A stretch of DNA of 64,000 bases from Streptomyces caelestis (lineage in GTDB: Bacteria; Actinomycetota; Actinomycetes; Streptomycetales; Streptomycetaceae): positions 124,001 to 188,000 of the forward strand of contig NZ_LGCN01000210.1 of assembly GCF_001279005.1 (NCBI RefSeq). The letters run 5' to 3'. Below the pieces are notes generated by a model, which saw only the letters and a list, made by a program, of their open reading frames with translations, was not told the DNA's origin and searched no databases. The translations under genes were made by a program, and so were the position numbers. Positions 18,644-26,720 of the stretch are shown here, piece after piece; position 1 is the first letter of the stretch; every line of letters begins with the position of its first letter.

Positions 18644-21484
18644 TTGGAGCTCAGCAGGCGTACCTTCACCGCCCTGGCCGGTACGGCGGCGCTCGGTCTC
18701 GCGCTGGCCGGCAGCGGCGGGGCGGCGACCGGCACGCACGGGCCGCGCGACGTGCCGACGGGTCCGCCGCCCCCTCCCCCGAGCGCGGACGGCAAGCGGC
18801 ACCACATCGGCCACGACCGGTACTCGCTGCTGGTCGACGGCCGGCGCCTGGTGCTGTGGTCCGGCGAGATGCACCCCTTCCGGCTGCCCAGCCCGTCCCT
18901 GTGGCGGGACGTGCTGCAGAAGCTGCGCGCGGGCGGGTGCAACGCGGTCAGCGTCCCCGTGCCGTGGAACCACCACTCCCCCGCGCCCGGACAGTACGAC
19001 TTCACCGGGGTGCGGGACCTGGACCTCTTCCTGACCACGGCCGCCGAGGAGCGGCTGTACGTCATCCTGCGTCCCGGCCCGTACCTGGGGTCCGCCGATC
19101 TCGACGCCGGCGGCTTCCCCGGGTGGCTGACGGCCACCGGGGGCCGTGCCCGCACCACCGACCCGGAGTACCTGCGGCACGTCGACGCGTGGCTGAGCGC
19201 CGTCAACCGCATCGCCGTCCGGCACCTGTTCACCGCGGGCGGCGGCACCGTGCTGCTGTACCAGTTCGAGGACGGGATCGAGGTCCTCGCCGACGACCCG
19301 GCCGGGCGGGCCTACCTGACCCACCTGTACGACAAGGCGCGCGCCGACCGCATCGACGTACCGCTGTTCCACGCGGACGGGCGCTTCGGCGACCTCGGGA
19401 CCGGCCGGCAAGCGCCCCGGGTCCTGGCCGGGGCGGCCGGCGGGGCGGCCGACCCGTGGGGCGGGGCCGCCTCCGGCGGCAAGGGGTACGCGGAGGTGCG
19501 GCGCGCGTACGACGCGGCCCGCGAGCGGCGCGACCACCTCGCGAGCCTCGCCGACGGCGTCACGGTGCACAACGTCCGCGTGGCGTTCGGCGGGACCTCG
19601 TGGGGCTGGCTGCCCTCGCCGGGCGTCTACACCTCGTACGACCACGGGGCGGCGATCGACGAGGGCCGCCGGCCGACGCCGAAGCTGGCCGCGCTCCAGC
19701 AGCTCGGCCATCTGCTGCGGACCGTGCCCGACCTCGCCCGGCTGGACCCGGCGCGGGAGGTGCGGGCCGAGGACGACCGGCTGAGGGTGCGCCACCTGGC
19801 CAATCCGGACACCGGCGCCCAGGTGTACGTCCTGCACAACGACTCCGGGGAGCCGGTCGAATCGATGCTGCCCGGCACCGGCGTCGACGTCCCCGTCACC
19901 GTCGGCGCGCGGGACGCCAAGCTGCTCGCCACCGGGCTGGCACTGGGCCGGCGGAGACTGGCGTACACCACCGCGCAGCCCATGCTGAACACGACCGTCG
20001 GACGGCAGGACATCGCCCTGTTCACGGGCCGCAGCGGTGAGACGGCGCAGGTCGCGCTGGACTGCGACACCGAGCCGCTCACCTACCGGCTGGACGACGA
20101 GCCCGGCTGGTCCTACGACCGGGGCAGGCTGAACGTCGTGGTGCCGCTGGGCGTGGGCGGGCTGAGCCGGGTGCTGCTCGTGGGCGGGGACTCCGAGACG
20201 CCCATGGTGCTGCTGTTCGCCGACGACGCGACCGCGCTGCGCCTGTGGCCGTACGAGACCCCGTCCGGTCCGGTGCTGGTCTACGGCCCGGCGCTGCTGC
20301 GCTCGGTCACCCTGCGCGGCTCCACCGCCCATCTCGTCGGCGACCTCGTCGGCGAGACCGGCCTGGAGGTGTGGGCACCGCGCGGGATCACCGCCGTGAC
20401 CTGGAACGGGCGGCCGGTGCGCACCCATGTCAGCCGGGCCGGGAGCCTGCTGATGGAGGGGCTGCTGCCGGGCGCGCCCGAGGTGCGGCTGCCCGCGCTG
20501 GAGGGCTGGCGCCGGCGGGCGGAGAACCCGGAGTCCGAGGCCGGTTTCGACGACTCGGCGTGGCCGGCCGCCGGTCTCGCCTCGTCGCACAGCACCACGC
20601 CCGTGCCCGGGGGCGGTCCCGTCCTCTTCGCGGACGACCACGGCTTCCACTACGGCGACGTCTGGTACCGGGGGCGGTTCGCGGACACCCGCGGCGTCAC
20701 GTCCGTGTCGCTGTCCTACAGCACCGGTACGCAGGGGCTGCTGATGGCCTGGCTGGACGGCCGCCCGCTGGGCGCGCACCGCATGCCGGCGCCGGACGAG
20801 GACACCGCCCGGCGGGGCACGTGGACGGCGACGGCCTCCTTCGACGTGCCGGAGGAGTGGCGCGAGCGGGGCCCGCACGTGCTGTCGGTGCTGGTACGGC
20901 CGATGCAGCACGACGGGGACGAGCGGGCGAAGGACACGCACAAGGCCGCGCGCGGGCTCGTGTCGGCCCGGTTCGGGGGCGCGTCCCGGGACGTGGAGTG
21001 GCGGATCCGGGGCGCCGCGGCGCCGGACCGAGTGCGCGGACCGCTGAACAACGGCGGGCTGTACGGGGAGCGGGAGGGCTGGCACCTGCCGGGGTTCGAC
21101 GACCGGGAGTGGCCGGGCGCGGAGTTCCCCCGGGAGGAGCGGCGGCAGGGGGTGACCTGGTACCGGACGGACTTCCGGCTCGACGTCGACGCGGACGTGG
21201 ACGCCTCGATCGGACTCACGATCGACGACGACCCGGAGCGCGCCTACCGGGTCCAGATCTTCCTCAACGGCTGGAACATGGGCCAGTACATCAACGATGT
21301 GGGCCCCCAGCACACCTTCGTCCTGCCGAACGGGATCCTGCGCACACAGGGGACCAACACACTGGCCCTGGCGGTGCTGTCCGACGGGACCACGCCCTCG
21401 GGCCCGCGCGACGTACGGCTGACGCTGCTGGGCGCGGCGCTGGGCGGGGTCCCGGTGGAGGCGGTGGACTCGCCGGGGAGGTGA
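18644..21484 (+). CDS. GH35-like (beta-galactosidase family) exported protein, catalytic residues apparently lost
   Basis: 946 residues. TTG start at 18644, supported by AGGAGG 7 nt upstream. Tat signal LSRRTFTALAG at 3-13. The GH35 scaffold is clear: LWSGEMHPFRLP (71-82), W-x5-L-x3-G-N-A-V-x-V-x-V-PWNHH, ILRPGPY (141-147), GGFPGWL, FGGTSWGW (315-322), TSYDHGAAIDEG (330-341), and C-terminal jelly rolls with LNGWNMGQYIN. However, the acid/base motif (normally ENEYG) reads QFEDGIE at 207-213. The nucleophile region (normally a Glu before an aromatic-W pair) reads VLAGAAGGAADPWG at 260-273. The AEW after RPGPY is also replaced. It may be a carbohydrate-binding pseudoenzyme or a diverged hydrolase. 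Confidence 0.85.
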   Translation: MELSRRTFTALAGTAALGLALAGSGGAATGTHGPRDVPTGPPPPPPSADGKRHHIGHDRYSLLVDGRRLVLWSGEMHPFRLPSPSLWRDVLQKLRAGGCNAVSVPVPWNHHSPAPGQYDFTGVRDLDLFLTTAAEERLYVILRPGPYLGSADLDAGGFPGWLTATGGRARTTDPEYLRHVDAWLSAVNRIAVRHLFTAGGGTVLLYQFEDGIEVLADDPAGRAYLTHLYDKARADRIDVPLFHADGRFGDLGTGRQAPRVLAGAAGGAADPWGGAASGGKGYAEVRRAYDAARERRDHLASLADGVTVHNVRVAFGGTSWGWLPSPGVYTSYDHGAAIDEGRRPTPKLAALQQLGHLLRTVPDLARLDPAREVRAEDDRLRVRHLANPDTGAQVYVLHNDSGEPVESMLPGTGVDVPVTVGARDAKLLATGLALGRRRLAYTTAQPMLNTTVGRQDIALFTGRSGETAQVALDCDTEPLTYRLDDEPGWSYDRGRLNVVVPLGVGGLSRVLLVGGDSETPMVLLFADDATALRLWPYETPSGPVLVYGPALLRSVTLRGSTAHLVGDLVGETGLEVWAPRGITAVTWNGRPVRTHVSRAGSLLMEGLLPGAPEVRLPALEGWRRRAENPESEAGFDDSAWPAAGLASSHSTTPVPGGGPVLFADDHGFHYGDVWYRGRFADTRGVTSVSLSYSTGTQGLLMAWLDGRPLGAHRMPAPDEDTARRGTWTATASFDVPEEWRERGPHVLSVLVRPMQHDGDERAKDTHKAARGLVSARFGGASRDVEWRIRGAAAPDRVRGPLNNGGLYGEREGWHLPGFDDREWPGAEFPREERRQGVTWYRTDFRLDVDADVDASIGLTIDDDPERAYRVQIFLNGWNMGQYINDVGPQHTFVLPNGILRTQGTNTLALAVLSDGTTPSGPRDVRLTLLGAALGGVPVEAVDSPGR

Positions 21485-21502
21485 GTCCACCGCTCCGGCG
21501 GC

Positions 21503-23008
21503 TCACGCCAGCCGGATCACGTTCCAGGACAGCGGCTCCAGGACGGCGGAGAGCCGGCCGTCGTCCAGGGTCGTGCCGTCGACCGGGTGGGGGGTGACCC
21601 GCTCGGGCTCGGCGAGGGTGTTGCGGGCGTCGGGGTCGGCGTCCGCGAGGGCGCTGTGCTCGACGACCGAGGTGAGGTCGAGGCCGTTGAGGGCGACCTC
21701 CAGCGGCAGGGACCCGGTGCGGCTGCGGTTGACGGCGAAGACGGTGACCGTGCCGTCCTCGGCGCGCACGGCGGTGGCGTGCAGCAGGTCGGCCTCGCCG
21801 TACTTCTTCGTCCCGTACGTCGGTGAGTCCACGCGGACGTCGAGCACCTCGCCCCGGCCGTGCTTCGATGCCTGGGCGAACGGGAAGAACGTCGTCTGCC
21901 GCCAGGCCGGGCCGCCGGGCTCGGTCATGATCGGGGCGATCACGTTGACGAGCTGGGCGAGGCAGGCCACGGTGACGCGGTCCGCGTGCCGGAGCAGGGC
22001 GATCAGGAGCGAGCCGAAGACGACGGCGTCGGTGACGCTGTAGTTGTCCTCCAGCAGACGCGGGGCCTCGGGCCAGTCCAGGGCGCTGACCTGGGCCTCG
22101 GTCCGGGACAGGTACCAGACGTTCCACTCGTCGAAGGAGAGGTCGATCTTCTTCTTGGACTTGAGGCGGGCGCCGACGTAATCGCAGGTGGCGACCACGT
22201 TCTCGATGAAGGACTCCATGTCGACGGCGGAGGCGAGGAAGGAGTCGACGTCGCCGTCGAGCGGCTCGTAGTAGGCGTGCAGGGAGATGTAGTCGACCAG
22301 GTCGTACGTCTCCTCGAGGACCGTCGCCTCCCACGCGGCGAAGGTCTCCATGGACTGGCCGGAGGAGCCGCAGGCGACCAGCTCGACGCCGGGGTCGATC
22401 TGGCGCATGGCGCGGGCGGTCTCGGCGGCGATGCGGCCGTACTCCTCGGCGGTCTTGTGACCGGTCTGCCAGGGGCCGTCCATCTCGTTGCCGAGGCACC
22501 ACAGGCGGATGCCGAACGGGTCCTTGTCGCCGTGCTCGACGCGCAGGTCCGACAGGGCCGTGCCGGAGGGGTGGTTGGCGTACTCCTGGAGCTCCAGGGC
22601 CTCGGCGACGCCTCGGGTGCCGAGGTTGACGGCCATCATGGGCTCGGCCTGGGGGCCGATCTTCCTCAGGAAGGCGATGTACTCGGAGAGGCCGAAGCGG
22701 TTGGTCTCGGTGGAGCGCCAGGCGAGGTCGAGGCGGCGGGGGCGGTCCTCCACGGGGCCCACGGAGTCCTCCCACTTGTAGCCCGAGACGAAGTTGCCGC
22801 CGGGGTAGCGGACCGCGGTGACGCCGAGCTCCCTGACGAGGTCCAGGACGTCCCGGCGGAGGCCTTCCGCGTCCGCGGTGGGGTGGTCGGGTTCGAAGAT
22901 GCCGGTGTACACGCAGCGGCCCAGATGTTCTACGAACGAGCCGAAGATACGGGGGTTCACCTCACCTACGGTGAAGGCGGGGTCCAGGGTGAAACGGGCG
23001 GTGCGCAA
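21503..23008 (-). CDS. GH51 alpha-L-arabinofuranosidase
   Basis: 501 residues. The start is the TTG at 23008 (MRTARFTLDPAF), with GAAAGGAAG just upstream; further upstream codons are a non-coding-looking extension. GH51 hallmarks: FGSFVEHLGRCVYTGIFEP (23-41), RYPGGNFVSGY, acid/base in LGNEMDGPW (Glu175), nucleophile in SFDEWNVWY (Glu294). No signal peptide, so intracellular, where it would remove arabinofuranose from imported arabino-oligosaccharides. A ruined GH43 arabinanase lies immediately upstream on the same strand, suggesting a former arabinan-use operon. Convergent with the GH35-like gene (18-nt gap). Confidence 0.95.
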   Translation of the reverse strand: MRTARFTLDPAFTVGEVNPRIFGSFVEHLGRCVYTGIFEPDHPTADAEGLRRDVLDLVRELGVTAVRYPGGNFVSGYKWEDSVGPVEDRPRRLDLAWRSTETNRFGLSEYIAFLRKIGPQAEPMMAVNLGTRGVAEALELQEYANHPSGTALSDLRVEHGDKDPFGIRLWCLGNEMDGPWQTGHKTAEEYGRIAAETARAMRQIDPGVELVACGSSGQSMETFAAWEATVLEETYDLVDYISLHAYYEPLDGDVDSFLASAVDMESFIENVVATCDYVGARLKSKKKIDLSFDEWNVWYLSRTEAQVSALDWPEAPRLLEDNYSVTDAVVFGSLLIALLRHADRVTVACLAQLVNVIAPIMTEPGGPAWRQTTFFPFAQASKHGRGEVLDVRVDSPTYGTKKYGEADLLHATAVRAEDGTVTVFAVNRSRTGSLPLEVALNGLDLTSVVEHSALADADPDARNTLAEPERVTPHPVDGTTLDDGRLSAVLEPLSWNVIRLA

Positions 23009-23103
23009 TTTCTTCCTTTCGGGGGTTCGGTCTCGTCTGCGGCTGGGTGGAGGGCCGGTCGCGCCCGCGCGGCGGAGCCGCACATCGACACGGCCCCGCG
23101 CCC

Positions 23104-23467
23104 CTATTGGACGGAGGGCCAGCCGCCTCTCCGCCAGTTCAGGGTGTTCGTCCCCAGCTTTGGCGTGCCTTCGTCATCCGCGTCGTGATAGCGGTACGCC
23201 AGAACGTCCCGGCCCTCGTCACGGAGGACCGACTGGCCGCCCGTGCCCACGTGCCTGCCGTGGCCGGCCGGCAGGAGGTCGCCGCCGCCCTCCAGCATCG
23301 GGGTGCCCCTGCTGTCCACGTACGGGCCGGTGACCGATGCCGAGCGGCCGACCTTGATCCTGTACGTGCTGTTCACGCCCGAGCGCCGCGAAGCCCAAGC
23401 TCCCGGCGACGGTCAACCCGCCCAGTCCGGCGAGGAGTTGCCTGCGATCCAGGCCAGGTCGTCCCAT
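23104..23467 (-). pseudogene. GH43 endo-arabinanase remnant (internal deletion plus frameshift)
   Basis: From the ATG at 23467 the frame gives a Tat-type signal (LDRRQLLAGLGGLTVAGSLG, then FAALG). After about residue 30 this frame degenerates. A second frame on the same strand picks up VNSTYRIKVGRSASVTGPYV and continues to a stop at 23104 (GGGDLLPAGHGRHVGTGGQS, YRYHDADDEGTPKLG, GWPSVQ). That is the C-terminal blade of GH43 arabinan endo-1,5-alpha-L-arabinosidases. The central ~200-250 residues with the catalytic Asp/Glu are absent, and the join near 23380 is out of frame. Ribosome site GGGGCAGGG and upstream operator-like repeats remain. Confidence 0.85.
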
Positions 23468-23493
23468 GCCCTGCCCCACCCGTTCGTCGATTG

Positions 23494-23526
23494 TTCGAAA
23501 TATCGAATGACGCCCGTAACTTCGAA
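23494..23526 (-). promoter_or_regulatory. Operator-like TTCGAA repeats upstream of the GH43 remnant
   Basis: An imperfect 14-bp palindrome TTCGAAATATCGAA (23494-23507) is followed by a second TTCGAA (23521-23526), in an A+T-rich patch 27-60 nt before the remnant start. The form suits a LacI-, ROK- or similar sugar-responsive repressor site. It could also lie over the promoter of the divergent membrane-protein gene. Regulator not identified in the window. Confidence 0.4.
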
Positions 23527-23677
23527 CGGACCGTAAGGGCGATGGACCGGCGCGTCAATGGATCGGACAAGAACTCGTGGCGGGACTTCCCGCGGACGTT
23601 CCCCGCACGACGCGGACACGTCCGGCGTAGGCTCGAACGGCCTTGGTTTCGGCGGCCGGTGGGAGCGAGGGGGCGGG

Positions 23678-24904
23678 ATGGGGTTCGCGGACGCGGCCGT
23701 GGGTCCGGCCTCGTTCCTCAGCGCGTTCTACACGTCCTTCTGGTGGATCCCGGCCGTCGTCCTCGCCGCCGCCCTGGCGATCAAACTGCCGACGATCATC
23801 CGGCTGTGGAACGATCCGCTGCTGCGCGCGGTCGGCGGGCTGCTGCTGCTCGCCTGCGCGGTGTTCGTGTTCGTCGCCCCGTCGACCATCGCGTGGGTCA
23901 ACCGGGTCACGGGCGTGCCGAACATCTCCGCGCCCTGGGTGTACTCGCTGCTGACCGCCTTCTGCGGCTCCTGCCTGGTGCTGATCGTCGCCTGGCGCGA
24001 CGGGCCGCCCGAGCACTCCGCCTCCACCCGCCGCGCCACCCGCCGGGTGCTCTGCGCGTACGGAGGCGTGATCGTCGCCCTGTGGGTGCTGTTCGTCCTC
24101 GCGGACGTGCCCGTGGAGCGCACCCGGGACCTGGACACCTACTACGCGACGACGCCGTTCATGCGCGAGGAGATCCTGCTGTACCTCCTCGCGCACACCA
24201 CCGCCGTGCTCATCACCTCGAAGCTGATCTGGAACTGGATCCGCGCCGACGGACTCGACGCCTGGCTGCGCTGGGGACTGAAGTTCCTGGGCGTGGGATA
24301 CGCGCTGAACCTGGCCTTCGACGCCGCCAAGCTCACGGCCGTGGGGGCGCGCTGGACCGGGAACGACCTGGACTGGCTCAGTCTGAACGTGGCCCCGGCG
24401 CTGGCGTGCGCGTCCGCGGTGTCGATCGCGGTCGGCTTCATCCTGCCGCACGCCGGCCAGTACCTGCACGAGCGCTGGCGGCTGCGCCTGGCCCACCGCC
24501 GGCTGCGGCCCCTGTACGCGCTGATGAGGTCCGTGCACGGTTCCGGCCTGCCGTTCGTGCTGCGCGCCGGCCCCGAACTGCGCCTGACCCGCCGCGAGAC
24601 GTTCATCCGGGACGTCCTGCTGCCGCTGGCCCGCCGCACCGACGAGCGGCTGCGCGAGCGGTCGTACGCCGCCGCCCTGGGCCTCGGTCTCCCGCCGGAG
24701 CGGGCGCGGGCGCTCGCCGCGGCCGTGGTGATCCTCGACGCCGTCGAGGCCGGGACCGGTGCGCACCGCGGCCACGAACTCGACACCACCGAGCTGCTGC
24801 GCGAGATCGGGGCCGTCTCGCGCGCCCTGCGCCACCCCGAACTGATCCGGGAGGTCCGCGCGCTCGCCGCGGCGCCCGGGGGCGCCGCGGCGGTCGCCGA
24901 GTGA
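23678..24904 (+). CDS. MAB_1171c-like multi-pass membrane protein, paralog 1
   Basis: 408 residues, ATG at 23678 after GAGGGGGCGGG. About seven hydrophobic segments occupy residues 10-265 (first: FYTSFWWIPAVVLAAALAIK). The remainder is a cytoplasmic helical Arg/Leu/Ala-rich domain. Family signatures: WVNRVTGVPNISAPWVY (~73-89), RDLDTYYATTPFMREEILLY (151-170), KLTAVGARWTGNDLDWLS (~223-240), RRETFIRDVLLPLARRTD. These recur in two further proteins downstream. The type is annotated in databases as MAB_1171c putative transporter; no biochemical function is known to me. In many Streptomyces it accompanies an ImmA/IrrE-like gene, as here. Confidence 0.85.
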   Translation: MGFADAAVGPASFLSAFYTSFWWIPAVVLAAALAIKLPTIIRLWNDPLLRAVGGLLLLACAVFVFVAPSTIAWVNRVTGVPNISAPWVYSLLTAFCGSCLVLIVAWRDGPPEHSASTRRATRRVLCAYGGVIVALWVLFVLADVPVERTRDLDTYYATTPFMREEILLYLLAHTTAVLITSKLIWNWIRADGLDAWLRWGLKFLGVGYALNLAFDAAKLTAVGARWTGNDLDWLSLNVAPALACASAVSIAVGFILPHAGQYLHERWRLRLAHRRLRPLYALMRSVHGSGLPFVLRAGPELRLTRRETFIRDVLLPLARRTDERLRERSYAAALGLGLPPERARALAAAVVILDAVEAGTGAHRGHELDTTELLREIGAVSRALRHPELIREVRALAAAPGGAAAVAE

Positions 24905-24995
24905 CCGCGTCGCCCACGGAACTGGCCGGGACGGCACCCGACTTGGCATATTGCACAGGTGACCGGGCGGCACCCAGGAAAACAGGGAGACAGCG

Positions 24996-25511
24996 GTGCG
25001 TACAGGGAAGGAGATGCGTCGTCTCGCTGACGCCCTCATCGACCCCATCCGGGTGGCGGTCCCGGCGGACCCCGAGGTCCTGTTCGAGGCGCTGGTCGCC
25101 TCCGTCAGCGCCTGGCGGGGACGGGACGTGGTCGTCCACCGGGCGGCGTTCCCCCCGCACACGGCGAGCGGGCTGTGGCTGGAGCGCGAGCACCACGACG
25201 ACGTGGTCGTCGACGAGCGGGCCGCCGTGTGGCACCAGATCGTGATCCTCTGCCACGAGGTGTGGCACATGAACCGCCGGCCGGCACACGCCGGCGGGCG
25301 GCCCGGACCGGTCGCCGCCCGCACCGACTTCAGCCTGGCCGAGGAACAGGAGGCCGACCGCTTCGGCATGCTGATGGGCCGCCGGCTGCGCACCTGGCTG
25401 GAGGCCTCCACCGACTCGGTGTACGCCGCGGAGGGCGGCGGCCCCGGGGACCCGCGGGACCTCGCCGGACGCATCGGGGCCGCGCTCAACCACCGCGGGA
25501 CGAAGCGGTGA
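24996..25511 (+). CDS. ImmA/IrrE-type metalloprotease-like protein
   Basis: 171 residues, GTG at 24996 with GGGAGA upstream. Zinc-peptidase motif HEVWH at 87-91 in ILCHEVWHM, and a third-ligand segment SLAEEQEADRF (113-123), as in the ImmA/IrrE (DUF955) fold. No DNA-binding domain is fused, and no Xre-type repressor gene lies in the cluster. ImmA/IrrE enzymes typically cleave a repressor to switch on a linked element or stress response. Its stop overlaps the start of membrane paralog 2 as GTGA, so both are translationally coupled. Cytoplasmic; substrate unknown. Confidence 0.85.
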   Translation: MRTGKEMRRLADALIDPIRVAVPADPEVLFEALVASVSAWRGRDVVVHRAAFPPHTASGLWLEREHHDDVVVDERAAVWHQIVILCHEVWHMNRRPAHAGGRPGPVAARTDFSLAEEQEADRFGMLMGRRLRTWLEASTDSVYAAEGGGPGDPRDLAGRIGAALNHRGTKR

Positions 25512-26689
25512 ACGGCCTGCTCAACTACGTCAGCTGCGGGGTGCTGTGGCTCGGCCTGCTGGTGAAGGCCCCCGATCTGCTGCGGCACCGGCGCGACCCG
25601 TACCTGCGGACGATCTGCGCGGTGCTGGGCCTCGCGGGGCTGTGCTTCTTCCTGGGGGCGCCGCCGACGGTCGGCGCCGTCAACCGGATCGGCGACGTGC
25701 CGAACCTCGCGGCGCCGGTCACCTACGTGGCGATCACCGGGTACTGCGCCGCGTCCCAGGTCCTCGTCGTGCACTGGCGCGGCGGGCCCCGGGTGCGCCG
25801 CACCGTCCGCCGCTGGCTGCTCGCCTACGCCGTGGTCGTGCTCGGCATCGCGGTGACGTTCACGCTCGGCGAGGCGCCCGTGGAGCGCCGTACCGACCTG
25901 GACACCTACTACGCGACGACGCCGTTCATCGCCCAGATGATCGTGCTGTACCTGGTCGCGCACCTCACCGCGGTGACCGTCACCACCGTGTCGTCGCTGC
26001 GCTGGGCACGCCGGGTGCGAGGCGGGCTGCGGGCGGGGCTGACGCTGCTCGGGACCGGTTCGCTGTGCGGGGCCGGGTACAGCGTGGCCAAGCTGGTCGC
26101 GGTGGGCGCGCGCTGGTCCGGGCGGGACTGGTCGCGGCTGGGCACCACCGTCTCCCCGGCCGCCGCCGGGCTCGGCGCCCTGCTGACGGTCGTCGGGGTG
26201 CTGGTGCCGCTGGCGGCGCCCCGGGTCGCCGAGTGGCGTCGGGCGCGGCGGACGTACGCCCGGCTGGAACCGCTGGAGCGGGCCCTGGACGACCTCCTCA
26301 CCCGCCGGGCGCTGCGGCTGCCCCGGCCCGGGCTCGCCTCCCCCACGACACGGCTGATGTGGCGGCAGACCAGTGTCCACAACGCACTGAGCCACCTGGA
26401 CGCCTACTTCGACCGGGAGCTGTACGACCGGACCCGCGCCGGTGTGCTGGCGGCGACGGGGGAGGCGGAGCGCGCGGAGGCCGCCGCGTGGGCGGCCGTG
26501 ATCACCGCGGCGGTGCGCGACGAGGCGGAGCCGGGGCGCCGGGTCCCGCCGCGCGACGGCGGCCGGCTTCCGGGCCGGGCGCCCGAACCGGCCGTCCTGG
26601 TCCGGATCGCCGACGCGCTGGCCGGCCCGGCCCCGGCGCCGGCGGCCGCCGCGGTGCCGAGCCGTACGACCACGGCGGGGACCGCGTGA
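25508..26689 (+). CDS. MAB_1171c-like multi-pass membrane protein, paralog 2
   Basis: 393 residues, GTG at 25508 overlapping the protease stop. It aligns along its length with its two neighbours: AVNRIGDVPNLAAPVTY, RTDLDTYYATTPFIAQMIVL, KLVAVGARWSGRDWSRLG, then the cytoplasmic LMWRQTSVHNALSHLDAYFD. About seven membrane helices in the first 245 residues, a helical cytoplasmic tail, and a Pro/Ala-rich end. Coupled to the ImmA-like protease, it is a natural candidate partner or target. It could be a sensor feeding the protease, or a transporter; nothing in the sequence decides between these. Confidence 0.84.
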   Translation: MNGLLNYVSCGVLWLGLLVKAPDLLRHRRDPYLRTICAVLGLAGLCFFLGAPPTVGAVNRIGDVPNLAAPVTYVAITGYCAASQVLVVHWRGGPRVRRTVRRWLLAYAVVVLGIAVTFTLGEAPVERRTDLDTYYATTPFIAQMIVLYLVAHLTAVTVTTVSSLRWARRVRGGLRAGLTLLGTGSLCGAGYSVAKLVAVGARWSGRDWSRLGTTVSPAAAGLGALLTVVGVLVPLAAPRVAEWRRARRTYARLEPLERALDDLLTRRALRLPRPGLASPTTRLMWRQTSVHNALSHLDAYFDRELYDRTRAGVLAATGEAERAEAAAWAAVITAAVRDEAEPGRRVPPRDGGRLPGRAPEPAVLVRIADALAGPAPAPAAAAVPSRTTTAGTA

Positions 26690-26720
26690 ACCGGGCCCCG
26701 GACGAGAGGAGCCGGCCGGT

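Noticed and set aside
18518..21490. 990-codon minus-strand frame opposite the GH35-like gene
   Set aside because: Shadow of the real gene: His/Gln/Arg-rich low-complexity translation with no ribosome site.
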